From CAZCJA01 sp964499015 (GTDB lineage: Bacteria; Elusimicrobiota; Elusimicrobia; F11), in the NCBI GenBank assembly GCA_964499015.1, contig CAZCJA010000064.1, forward strand, positions 1 to 14,405: DNA of 14,405 bases, given 5' to 3'. Under the pieces are notes generated by a model that was not told the origin of the DNA, did not search any database, and was given only the letters and a program-made list of their open reading frames with translations. The translations under genes and the position numbers were made by a program. Below are positions 1 to 6,651 of this stretch, in pieces. The number at the start of each line of letters is the position of its first letter. Position 1 is the stretch's first letter.

Positions 1-40
1 CCCAAGGTCTCGGTTACCCTTTTCCCTTTGACGTTACCCC

Positions 41-76
41 CCCCTCTCGCTCGGGGAGAGGGGTTGGGGAGAGGGG
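41..76. repeat. REP-like C/G-rich hairpin
   Basis: CCCCTCTC at 41-48 is the exact reverse complement of GAGAGGGG at 56-63, with a 7-base loop. A second copy of GAGAGGGG at 69-76, after TTGG... spacing, gives an alternative partner. The composition resembles the dispersed intergenic CCCTCTCC/GGAGAGGG repeats seen between genes in many bacteria, whose translation gives a recurrent PSPQPLSPSERG-type artefact. Only one unit is in the window, so dispersal is inferred. It has no U-tract and is therefore a poor intrinsic terminator. Confidence 0.5.
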
Positions 77-139
77 TGCCGTTGAAACGCCCTGAAAACA
101 AGGTCCGAATTTACACGCCGGATTTTGGTCGATAAAGCG

Positions 140-156
140 ATTTTCCTGCGGAAAAT
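140..156. promoter_or_regulatory. Perfect inverted repeat, possible operator
   Basis: ATTTTCC-TGC-GGAAAAT is a perfect 7+3+7 inverted repeat. Its centre is 24 bases upstream of the TAGATT box at 172-177, so it covers the place where a -35 element would lie for the gene at 184. That placement suits an operator or activator site. The regulator is unknown and the function is inferred only from symmetry and position. Confidence 0.35.
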
Positions 157-171
157 TGGGCGTTCCCCTGC

Positions 172-177
172 TAGATT
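172..177 (+). promoter_or_regulatory. -10-like box TAGATT, 6 bases before ATG
   Basis: TAGATT matches the bacterial -10 pattern TANNNT and ends 6 bases before the ATG at 184. No Shine-Dalgarno lies between. No convincing TTGACA-like -35 is seen. The same arrangement recurs before other first genes in this window (3528, 3585, 9758, 11550, 12970), which suggests a leaderless transcript. Function is inferred. Confidence 0.4.
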
Positions 178-183
178 ATCTCC

Positions 184-735
184 ATGCCGACGCTTGAGAA
201 ATTCCACGTCAATTACTTCGTCAGCGGCCTTTTGGCCCAAGGCGGAGAGCTTTCGATTGTGGACGAAAAGATCGTGTTCTCCCCCACCAGCGCCATCGAC
301 CGCGCCTTCGGCGCGACCGACGTGGAAATTCCGCTGAACAAAATTATCGGGGTGGATTACATCGGGGCGCTGTCGCGGGCGTTTTACGTGCGCACCTCGG
401 ACCGCGTGCACAAATTTGAAGGCGGGCAAACCAAAACGTTTTGGGACCGGTTGGAAAAAGTTTTGCCGGCCACCGCGGCGCGGCCGCTTCTGTCAGGCGG
501 CGCTTCCACAGCGGCGCCCAAAGCCAAGGTTGTGCCGGCGCCGGCGGCGGCCCATCATGGGTTGTCCTGCGCCCACTGCTCCAAAGCCTTGCAGCCCGGT
601 TTCACGCATTGCCCGCACTGCGCCACGCCCATTAAATCCGGCTGCGTCGGTTGCCACCGCGTCGTCGACCCGCAATGGGCGGCCTGCGCGTACTGCGGCT
701 GGAAAATCGCCGCCTCCCACTCCGCCGCCGCTTAA
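184..735 (+). CDS. PH/GRAM-like domain plus double zinc ribbon protein
   Basis: 183-residue soluble protein of unknown function. Residues about 15-95 alternate short beta strands (GELSIVDEKIVFSP, IPLNKIIGVDYIG, AFYVRTSDRVHKFEG) and end in a helix (TKTFWDRLEKVL), which looks like a small PH/GRAM-type fold; that assignment is by eye. An Ala/Pro-rich linker (about 97-125) follows. The C-terminus is a double zinc ribbon (DZANK-like) with four CxxC knuckles: C129/C132, C143/C146, C154/C157 and C168/C171. There is no signal peptide or membrane segment, so it is probably cytoplasmic. The ATG lies just after a -10-like box and has no Shine-Dalgarno. The gene stands alone and converges on the antiporter gene with only 7 bases between their stops. 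Zinc binding is well supported by the Cys spacing; the role is unknown. Confidence 0.85.
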   Translation: MPTLEKFHVNYFVSGLLAQGGELSIVDEKIVFSPTSAIDRAFGATDVEIPLNKIIGVDYIGALSRAFYVRTSDRVHKFEGGQTKTFWDRLEKVLPATAARPLLSGGASTAAPKAKVVPAPAAAHHGLSCAHCSKALQPGFTHCPHCATPIKSGCVGCHRVVDPQWAACAYCGWKIAASHSAAA

Positions 736-742
736 GCCGCGG

Positions 743-1807
743 CTACCCCTTCTTCCGCAACGACCGCGCCGTGAAAATCGCCAGCGTCACGCCCGTCAGC
801 GGCAGAACAAACCACGTCATCACCGCGTTGAAGCCGGGCAGCGCGTCGTGCTCGGCGCTCGCCATAATTAAGTACGCGGTGTACGCCGCGTAATAAAACA
901 AAAACAGCCCGCCTTCCCAGCGGGCGATAAGATGGCCGGTGAAAAAAATGGGCAGGCAGGCCGCCGCCACGGCGATCATGACGGGAATATCGAAGCGCAC
1001 CGCCGCCGCCGGCACCTCGATGCCGCCCGGGGTAACCACGCTGGACAGGCCCAGCACCGCCAAAATATTGAAAATGCTGCTGCCCACCACGTTGCCCACC
1101 GCAATGTCGCGCTCGCCGCGAAGGCTGGCGATGATGGACGTGGCCACTTCCGGCAGAGAGGTCCCCGCGGCAACAATGGTCAGGCCAATCACCAATTCGC
1201 TGATGCCCAGCGCCTGGGCGATGGATATGGCCCCGTTTACAAACCAGCGCGACCCGAGAACCAACAAGGCCAGCCCGAGGAGAACAAGCCCCGCGTTGAT
1301 CCACCACGCCGTCGGCGCGGGCCGCCCGAATTCAGCCGTGTACTCGGCCTTCATGGCTTTGGTTTCTTTGCGGCTTTGCGCGATTAAAAAATACGTGTAC
1401 GCGGTGATGCCGGCCACAAGAACCACTCCTTCGATCGCGCCGATGCGGCCGTCCAGGCCCATCACCAGCGTTAACACCGAAATGCCGATCATGATCGGCA
1501 CGTCCAGCCGCACCAGCTGCTGAGAAACGGCCAGCGGTGTGATCAGCGCGGACAGCCCGAGAATAAACAACACGTTGAAAATGTTGCTGCCCACCACGTT
1601 GCCCAGGGCGATGCTGGACTGGCCGCTCGCGCCCGCCATCACGCTCACCATCAATTCCGGCGTGCTGGTGCCGTACGCGACGACCGTCAAGCCGACAACC
1701 AGCGGCGACACGCCGGCGGCCATCGCCAATTTGGACGCGCCGCGCACCAGCGCCTCCGCCCCCACCACCAACGTCACCAAACCCAGCAGCATCAATAGAA
1801 CCGTCAC
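743..1807 (-). CDS. Na+/Ca2+ antiporter family (CaCA) cation exchanger
   Basis: 354-residue inner-membrane protein of the CaCA family (YrbG/NCX type), which exchanges Ca2+ or another cation against Na+ or H+. The two inverted alpha repeats are clear. Alpha-1 (about 39-80) has GLTVVAYGTSTPEL and GNVVGSNIFN; alpha-2 (about 208-250) has GLTIVAAGTSLPEV and GNVVGSSIFN. The paired acidic GTS(T/L)PE residues are E51 and E220. About ten hydrophobic segments surround them and a short basic loop (about 145-155) separates the halves. I chose the GTG at 1807: it overlaps the TGA of the methyltransferase as GTGA and follows a strong GGGAGGT (1813-1819) with 5 bases of spacing. An open frame continues upstream to 1987, but that part is antisense to nothing real and reads as a shadow of the methyltransferase. 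It is the last gene of a three-gene operon. Substrate ion is not determinable here. Confidence 0.93.
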   Translation of the reverse strand: MTVLLMLLGLVTLVVGAEALVRGASKLAMAAGVSPLVVGLTVVAYGTSTPELMVSVMAGASGQSSIALGNVVGSNIFNVLFILGLSALITPLAVSQQLVRLDVPIMIGISVLTLVMGLDGRIGAIEGVVLVAGITAYTYFLIAQSRKETKAMKAEYTAEFGRPAPTAWWINAGLVLLGLALLVLGSRWFVNGAISIAQALGISELVIGLTIVAAGTSLPEVATSIIASLRGERDIAVGNVVGSSIFNILAVLGLSSVVTPGGIEVPAAAVRFDIPVMIAVAAACLPIFFTGHLIARWEGGLFLFYYAAYTAYLIMASAEHDALPGFNAVMTWFVLPLTGVTLAIFTARSLRKKG

Positions 1808-2442
1808 GAACGACCTCCCAGCGGCAACCCATGCCAATTTATTTTTTTCAAATCGGTTTTCCGGTACACGCTGATCTGCTCGCACATCCACATGTAGCCC
1901 GGCTTGTTCTGTTTGAAGGTTTCCATCAGCCGGCCGGTTTCTTTGCGGTTGTAGAGAAATCCTTTCCCGGCCAGCCGCTCCACCCAATACCGCTTGTATT
2001 GCTCGTTCACATGGTGATGGCCGCCCTGTTTGGGCGTCGCCGCGGAGAGCACCAGCAAGTCGCTGAACCGAATGATGTTGTCCAAAAACACGTCGGCGAA
2101 CGTTTCGGGAATGTGTTCGGCGACTTCAAGGCAGAGCGCCAGGTCGAACTTTCCCCAGATGTTCTCGAACGGGACGGTAATGTCCTGGCGGTGGATCTCA
2201 ACGGGGAAGGCGTGCTCCCGCGGCGGATGGACGCCGTCGATGGACAAAACCTCCACGCCTTTTTCTTTAAAGTGATGGCTGTACACGCCGCAGCCGCAGC
2301 CGATGTCGACCACGCGCTTCGGTTGAAACGCCGCGTGCAAAACCGCGGTGATGATTTCCGCGGAGCGCACGTACTTCTCGTGGGAGCTTCCCCACTCGGT
2401 GAAAAACGCGCCGTCGTAAATCTGTTCCAGGTTGGGCATCAT
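1804..2442 (-). CDS. Class I SAM-dependent methyltransferase
   Basis: 212-residue cytoplasmic methyltransferase of the Methyltransf_11/23/25 type. Motif I is VVDIGCGCGVYS (about 44-55). An acidic strand end follows (VEVLSIDG, about 63-70), then RQDITVPF (about 85-92) and the post-motif FDLALCLEVAEHIPE (99-113). The C-terminal part has GHHHVNEQYKRYW (141-153), a segment I associate with small-molecule or glycan methyltransferases. The acceptor is unknown. Two tandem ATG codons (2442 and 2439) begin four bases after the TAA of the upstream membrane-protein gene. I chose the first; no clear Shine-Dalgarno is visible, so translational coupling is likely. The frame stays open to 2499, but the extra residues would overlap the upstream gene and look non-native. 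The 3' end overlaps the antiporter start by 4 bases. Confidence 0.9.
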   Translation of the reverse strand: MMPNLEQIYDGAFFTEWGSSHEKYVRSAEIITAVLHAAFQPKRVVDIGCGCGVYSHHFKEKGVEVLSIDGVHPPREHAFPVEIHRQDITVPFENIWGKFDLALCLEVAEHIPETFADVFLDNIIRFSDLLVLSAATPKQGGHHHVNEQYKRYWVERLAGKGFLYNRKETGRLMETFKQNKPGYMWMCEQISVYRKTDLKKINWHGLPLGGRS

Positions 2443-2446
2443 TGGT

Positions 2447-3520
2447 TTAGTACCAGCGCGCCGTCGTCCGGCGGCCGTCCACGCCGGTGTCCTCGACAAT
2501 TTGAAATGTTTTCGAACCGAGCACGCGCTCGTCTTCCGTCTCCACGTTCACGCGCCAGCGCCCCGGTTGATAATTTTCTTTGCGCATGTGGCCGCGGAAG
2601 CCGTCTTTGCGGCCGCCGTGGAGCGCGATCGGGAAGCGGTCGGCGGTGAGCCATTCCGTGCGCTTCTCGTCCCATAACATCCAGCGGATAAAAATACGGT
2701 GCGTAAAGCCGCGCGGGCCGAACACGCTGACGAAGGTGTAAATCTCGTCGCCCGCGCGCACCGGGAAGGTGCGGTTGTCCGTGGCCCACGGCTTGTACCA
2801 CGCGGGCTTGCGCGAGACGAGCAGATACCGGTCGCCTTCTTTTTGCACGGCGCGGTATAGGCCCAAATGCTTGACGGAGAGCGGCACCGGCGGAATCAGC
2901 TTCAGCGCATAGAGTGCAAGAACAAGGAGCAGCACCAGCGCGGGGCTTGTGGTGAAACGGCGCAGCATGCGTTGTGGTTCCGGGTACGCCCGCGAAAGCC
3001 ACTTCATCGCCTGCAGCGTCAGCGCGCAGGCCACGATCCAACCCAACAGAAACACCGGCCAACCCATCCGTCCGATCAACACCGGCAATAAATAATTCAA
3101 GTACGACACCACGCAGAACGCGTACAGCCCCAACCGCAGCTGGTTGCCCCATTTGCGTACCTGCGGCATTTCATTGGCGACCATGAGCACGGCGATCAAC
3201 GCCAAAAACACAAACGAGCGCGAGAACGAGGTGCTCTTGAAATAGAAAACGATAAATCCGCTTAAGAGGCCGCCGTAGCAGAAATGCAGGACCTCGGTGT
3301 CGTACTGCCAGTATTGGGCGAGCCGGCCCGAGGGCGCCCATTTGTTGTTTTCAACGCGGGCCTGCATATTCATAAGGATGGTGATGACGGCGAGGTAGAA
3401 GAATTGGATGAAAAGGTCGAGCGCGGAATCGATCCGCGTCATGGTGATGGAATCGAAAAGAAAACCGCCGATGAAGAAAACCAGGTTGGCGTTCTTTTTC
3501 ATCCAAAGGAACGTGGTCAT
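2447..3520 (-). CDS. Polytopic membrane protein with C-terminal DUF2914-like domain
   Basis: 357-residue protein. The first 210 residues hold about seven hydrophobic segments (near 12-28, 33-51, 78-95, 101-116, 131-150, 154-172 and 192-208). The rest is a soluble, probably periplasmic, domain of about 145 residues with RYLLVSRKPAW, DEIYTFVSVFGP, IRWMLWDEKRTEW, GHMRKENYQPGRWRVNVET and a terminal strand. The Trp-rich, GxWxVxV-like pattern fits DUF2914, a family of unknown function that occurs alone or fused to membrane regions; I recognise this from memory. The ATG at 3520 follows a TAGAAT box (3528-3533) after 7 bases and has no Shine-Dalgarno. It is the first gene of the operon with the methyltransferase and antiporter, and is divergent from coxB. 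No enzymatic residues are evident. Confidence 0.85.
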   Translation of the reverse strand: MTTFLWMKKNANLVFFIGGFLFDSITMTRIDSALDLFIQFFYLAVITILMNMQARVENNKWAPSGRLAQYWQYDTEVLHFCYGGLLSGFIVFYFKSTSFSRSFVFLALIAVLMVANEMPQVRKWGNQLRLGLYAFCVVSYLNYLLPVLIGRMGWPVFLLGWIVACALTLQAMKWLSRAYPEPQRMLRRFTTSPALVLLLVLALYALKLIPPVPLSVKHLGLYRAVQKEGDRYLLVSRKPAWYKPWATDNRTFPVRAGDEIYTFVSVFGPRGFTHRIFIRWMLWDEKRTEWLTADRFPIALHGGRKDGFRGHMRKENYQPGRWRVNVETEDERVLGSKTFQIVEDTGVDGRRTTARWY

Positions 3521-3527
3521 GAGGCGG

Positions 3528-3533
3528 ATTCTA
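3528..3533 (-). promoter_or_regulatory. -10-like box TAGAAT before the DUF2914 operon
   Basis: On the minus strand TAGAAT is followed by CCGCCTC and then the ATG at 3520, a 7-base gap. It is nearly identical to the box before the lipoprotein gene (TAGAATCCCGCTCT-ATG) and that before uup (TAGTATCCCGCCCTC-ATG). It probably drives a leaderless or near-leaderless mRNA. Confidence 0.45.
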
Positions 3534-3546
3534 GCTTAAGGCCGAA

Positions 3547-3562
3547 TATGACGCCCGTCATA
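3547..3562. promoter_or_regulatory. Perfect palindrome between DUF2914 and cox operons
   Basis: TATGACG-CC-CGTCATA is a perfect 7+2+7 inverted repeat in the 76-base divergent gap. It lies 14 bases upstream of the minus-strand TAGAAT box and 23 bases upstream of the plus-strand CATATT box, so one bound dimer could control both operons. It differs from the consensus FNR (TTGAT-N4-ATCAA) and CRP (TGTGA-N6-TCACA) sites. The regulator is not in the window. Confidence 0.45.
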
Positions 3563-3584
3563 CTCACACCACCCGGCTCTCTGG

Positions 3585-3590
3585 CATATT
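3585..3590 (+). promoter_or_regulatory. -10-like box CATATT before coxB
   Basis: CATATT matches TATAAT at four of six positions and ends 6 bases before the coxB ATG. If used, transcription would begin at about the start codon. There is no Shine-Dalgarno before coxB. No convincing -35 is seen, which would fit an activator-dependent promoter using the palindrome upstream. Confidence 0.3.
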
Positions 3591-3596
3591 CCGTCC

Positions 3597-4331
3597 ATGT
3601 TAAGCACATGGTTCCCGGAACAGGCCTCCGCTGTAGCGAAACAAATCGACGATTTATTTTGGTTCACCGGCGCGTTCACACTGGTGGCGGCCATTCTGGT
3701 TTTTATAATTCTCGTCTATTTCGCGGTGCGTTATTACCACAAGTTCCACCCTGTCGCGCACTACACGCACGGCAACAGCAAAGGCGCACTTCTTCTCACC
3801 GGATTTTTGGCGCTGACGGTTTTTTTGGCGCTCGACGTGAACTTCGCCTATCAAGACCACAAAGTGTGGGTGTCGATGTTCGGCACGCCGCCGCCCTTGG
3901 ACCAGTCCTTGGCCGTGGAAATCATGCCGGAACAGTACGCGTGGAACATCCGCTACGCGGGGCCCGACGGCCTGTTTAAAACCGCCGACGACATCGTTAC
4001 CATGAACGAACTGCACGTTCCGGTGAATAAACCCGTGCACGTGCAGCTTTCCTCCAAAGACGTCATCCATAGTTTCTTCCTGCCGAACCTGCGCATCAAA
4101 CAAGACGCGGTGCCGGGAATGACCACCGCGATTTATTTCACCGCCGATCGCGCCGGCCGCTACAACGTCGCCTGCGCCGAACATTGCGGCCTGGGCCATT
4201 ACCGCATGAAGGGCGATTTTGTCGTGGAAACAGCCGAGGAGTTTGAGGCCTGGCTTAAAGAGAAAGCCGCCGACGGGTTGGACTCCTCCACCTGGGGCTG
4301 GGAATGGAAAAAAGCCAAGGAGAAAACGTAA
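3597..4331 (+). CDS. coxB: Cytochrome c oxidase subunit II (CuA)
   Basis: 244-residue subunit II, which takes electrons from cytochrome c through the binuclear CuA centre. Two N-terminal membrane helices (about 22-45 and 63-82) precede a periplasmic cupredoxin domain. All CuA ligands are present: H158 (VIHSFF), then C193, E195, C197, H201 and M204 in CAEHCGLGHYRM. The aromatic electron-entry segment is EQYAWNIRY. No fused cytochrome c domain is present, so a separate donor is needed. Oddities: a GPDGLFKTADD-containing loop lies after the aromatic segment, and the usual LExxWTxxP at the start of helix 2 is absent (NSKGALLLTGF instead), so the K-channel entrance Glu is missing. No lipobox is seen. 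First gene of the cox operon, with no Shine-Dalgarno; its TAA overlaps the coxA ATG by one base. Confidence 0.97.
   Translation: MLSTWFPEQASAVAKQIDDLFWFTGAFTLVAAILVFIILVYFAVRYYHKFHPVAHYTHGNSKGALLLTGFLALTVFLALDVNFAYQDHKVWVSMFGTPPPLDQSLAVEIMPEQYAWNIRYAGPDGLFKTADDIVTMNELHVPVNKPVHVQLSSKDVIHSFFLPNLRIKQDAVPGMTTAIYFTADRAGRYNVACAEHCGLGHYRMKGDFVVETAEEFEAWLKEKAADGLDSSTWGWEWKKAKEKT
4317..4322 (+). promoter_or_regulatory. Shine-Dalgarno fixing the coxA start
   Basis: AAGGAG lies 8 bases before the ATG at 4331. It decides against the in-frame ATG at 4304, which would overlap coxB further and precede the conserved N-terminus. Confidence 0.8.
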
Positions 4332-6049
4332 TGCACGCCCCCACCTCGTTTGTCCGCAAATATATTTTTTCGACCAACCACAAAGTGGTGGCGATCCAGT
4401 ATCTGATCAACGGGCTGTTCTTTCTGGCCATGGGCGGCGTTATGGCGATGATCATCCGCTGGCAGCTGGCGCATCCGTGGCAGGAAATTCCGCTGATCGG
4501 GCGCTTGGTGTTTCCGCTCTCCGACGGCGCGGTCACGCCCGAATCCTACCCGATGCTGTTCACTCTGCACGGCACGATCATGGTGTTTTTCGCGATCACG
4601 CCCATTCTGATCGGCGTGTTCGGCAATTACCTGATTCCGCTGGAAGTGGGCGCGCGCGACATGGCGTTTCCCACCGTGAACATGCTGTCGTTCTGGTTTT
4701 TATTTTTGGGCAGCGTGATTCTCCTGGCCAGCTTTTTCGTGCCCGGCGGCAGCGCCGGTTCCGGCTGGACGGTTTACCCGCCGCTTTCCTCCAGCACGCA
4801 GGTCTCACCCGGCTGGGGCCAGGACCTGTTCATTCTCGGCCTCGCGCTCGACGCGGTGTCGATCATGATGGGCGGCATCAATTACGTCACCACCATTTTT
4901 CAATTGCGCGCCCGGGGCATGACGCTGAGGCGCCTGCCGTTGACGTTATGGGGCCTGTTCTACAGCGCGGTGTTGAACACCATTTGGTTTCCGCTGGTGG
5001 CGGCGGCCTTGTTCATGGTCCTGTGCGACCGCCGCTTGGACACCGCGTTTTTCACCGCGGGGCCGCTCGCGCCACGCGGCGGCGGGCAGGTGCTGTTGTA
5101 TCAGCATCTCTTCTGGGGCTTCGGCCATCCCGAGGTGTACATTTTGATTTTGCCGGTGTGGGGCGCGGTCGCGGACATGCTGTCCATTTTCTCGCGCAAA
5201 CCGGCCTTCGGCTACACCGCGACGGTGCTGTCCATGCTGACCATCACCAGCTTAAGCGGCATCGTTTGGGGCCATCACATGTTCACCGCGGGCATGAACC
5301 CCTTGGTCGGCAAAATATTCATGGTGCTCACCGTTCTGGTCAGCGTGCCGACGGCGGTTTTCTTTTTGAATTGGCTGGCCACGTTATGGCGCGGGGCGCT
5401 GCGCTTTACCACGCCGATGATGTTCACGCTCGGCGTGGTCGCGGTGTTCACGGTGGGCGGGCTGACGGGGCTGTTCAACGCGCTGCAGGCCTTCGACGTT
5501 TATATTCACGACACCTATTTTGTCGTCGGGCATTTCCATTTCACGCTGTCGGCCAGCGTGTTCCTCGGCGTGTTCGCGCTCATCTACTTCTGGTTCCCCA
5601 AAATGTTCGGCAAGCAATTGAACGAGCCGCTCGGCCACGTTCATTTCTGGGTCACCTTCGTGAACCTCTTTATTTTGTTCGGCGTGATGATGTTCACCGG
5701 CCTTCACGGCCACATGCGCCGCGTCGCCGATCCGTCGACCTACGATTTCCTGAAACCGCTGCAGCATTGGCAAACGGTGATGTTTTGGTCGGCGATGGCG
5801 CTCGGCGCGGGCCAGCTCGTGTTCATCGCGAATTTTATGCTCACACTGTTTTCCCGCAAGCGCGCGGTAACGAACCCCTGGCAGTCGAGCACCCTCGCTT
5901 GGACCACCGCGTCCCCGCCGCCGCCGCATAATTTTGACGTGACGCCTCGCGTCTATTGCGGGCCGCATGAATTCGGCCACAAAACGCCCGAAGGCCAAGA
6001 CTGGCTAATGCAGAACGACCCGCGCGGCGCAACGCTCGGACAAAGTTGA
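4331..6049 (+). CDS. coxA: Cytochrome c oxidase subunit I (haem-copper oxygen reductase)
   Basis: 572-residue catalytic subunit that reduces O2 to water at the haem-CuB site and pumps protons. Low-spin haem ligands are H80 (TLHGT) and H403; high-spin haem ligand is H401 (GHFHFTLS). CuB ligands are H266 (GHPEVY), H315 and H316 (GHHMFTAGM), with Y270 as the cross-linking Tyr. The D-channel entrance is intact (N99, D110, N117 in GNYLIPL and ARDMAFPTVN), as is E268. H393/D394 (HDTYFVV) and the Arg pair in HGHMRRV are also present. In contrast the K-channel Lys (Paracoccus K354) is F344 (SVPTAVFFLNW instead of PTGIK) and S291 is A281. The tail STLAWTTASPPPPHNF is typical of type A oxidases. The start is set by TAATG overlap with coxB and AAGGAG upstream. 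Confidence 0.97.
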   Translation: MHAPTSFVRKYIFSTNHKVVAIQYLINGLFFLAMGGVMAMIIRWQLAHPWQEIPLIGRLVFPLSDGAVTPESYPMLFTLHGTIMVFFAITPILIGVFGNYLIPLEVGARDMAFPTVNMLSFWFLFLGSVILLASFFVPGGSAGSGWTVYPPLSSSTQVSPGWGQDLFILGLALDAVSIMMGGINYVTTIFQLRARGMTLRRLPLTLWGLFYSAVLNTIWFPLVAAALFMVLCDRRLDTAFFTAGPLAPRGGGQVLLYQHLFWGFGHPEVYILILPVWGAVADMLSIFSRKPAFGYTATVLSMLTITSLSGIVWGHHMFTAGMNPLVGKIFMVLTVLVSVPTAVFFLNWLATLWRGALRFTTPMMFTLGVVAVFTVGGLTGLFNALQAFDVYIHDTYFVVGHFHFTLSASVFLGVFALIYFWFPKMFGKQLNEPLGHVHFWVTFVNLFILFGVMMFTGLHGHMRRVADPSTYDFLKPLQHWQTVMFWSAMALGAGQLVFIANFMLTLFSRKRAVTNPWQSSTLAWTTASPPPPHNFDVTPRVYCGPHEFGHKTPEGQDWLMQNDPRGATLGQS

Positions 6050-6052
6050 TTT

Positions 6053-6058
6053 AAGGAG
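6053..6058 (+). promoter_or_regulatory. Shine-Dalgarno of coxC
   Basis: AAGGAG sits 5 bases before the ATG at 6064, within the 14-base gap after the coxA stop. Confidence 0.8.
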
Positions 6059-6063
6059 AACTC

Positions 6064-6651
6064 ATGGACAGGATACTCGACGAAGCCGCGCCGCCGGCCG
6101 TGCCCGGCATGTCCGTCGGAAAATTCGGCATGTGGACGTTTTTGGTGTCGGAGATCATGTTTTTTACGGGTCTGATCGGTAGTTACATTGTGCTTCGGTT
6201 AGGGAGCGCGAGCTGGCCGGATCCGTTTGAGGTGCTGAACGTGCCGTTGCTCACGATCAACACGGGCGTTCTGCTCACCTCAAGCCTCACGATGGCGATG
6301 GCGGTTTCCGCCATCGCCCGTGACGATTTGAAAGCGGCCACCGGGAACTTGGCCGTGACGGCGCTCCTCGGCGCCGTGTTTCTGGTGCTGAAGGGAATCG
6401 ATTACGCGCACATGATCCACAGCGGCTTCACTATTTCCAGCAACTTGTTTGGTTCGTGCTATTACCTGATCACCGCGTTCCACGGCTTGCATGTGTTGTC
6501 GGGCATCATCCTGTTGACGTATCTGATCGTAAAAACGCGCGCGGGAGAGTATTCCTCCGCAAACTATGTCCGCATCGAATGCGCGGGACTCTACTGGCAC
6601 TTTATCGATATTGTGTGGGTCGTTCTGTTCGCGTTCCTGTGCCTGCTATGA
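6064..6651 (+). CDS. coxC: Cytochrome c oxidase subunit III
   Basis: 195-residue subunit III, which stabilises the oxidase and supports proton uptake into the D-channel. It has five membrane helices, the short bacterial form that lacks the first two helices of the longer version. Conserved segments are GMWTFLVSEIMFFTGL (about 22-37, with the helix-III Glu), YYLITAFHGLHVLSG (about 136-150) and GLYWHFIDIVWVVLF (about 175-189). The ATG at 6064 follows AAGGAG. The TGA overlaps the coxD ATG as ATGA. It belongs to the cox operon and is likely translated from the same message. Confidence 0.96.
   Translation: MDRILDEAAPPAVPGMSVGKFGMWTFLVSEIMFFTGLIGSYIVLRLGSASWPDPFEVLNVPLLTINTGVLLTSSLTMAMAVSAIARDDLKAATGNLAVTALLGAVFLVLKGIDYAHMIHSGFTISSNLFGSCYYLITAFHGLHVLSGIILLTYLIVKTRAGEYSSANYVRIECAGLYWHFIDIVWVVLFAFLCLL

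Noticed and set aside
1808..1987. N-terminal extension of the antiporter to 1987
   Set aside because: The extra residues are polar, overlap the methyltransferase and lack membrane character; the GTG at 1807 has an excellent Shine-Dalgarno.
4219..5931. Long plus-strand open frame of 570 codons overlapping coxA
   Set aside because: It is the +1-shifted shadow of coxA, rich in Arg/His/Gly without any hydrophobic pattern; the coxA frame carries every haem-copper oxidase motif.
5384..5998. Minus-strand open frame of about 200 codons antisense to coxA
   Set aside because: Composition is dominated by Arg, His and Glu, typical of antisense reading of a high-GC membrane-protein gene; no motif or ribosome site.
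6456..6647. Upstream extension of coxD
   Set aside because: It lies within coxC in another frame; the family N-terminus begins at the ATG at 6648 that overlaps the coxC stop.
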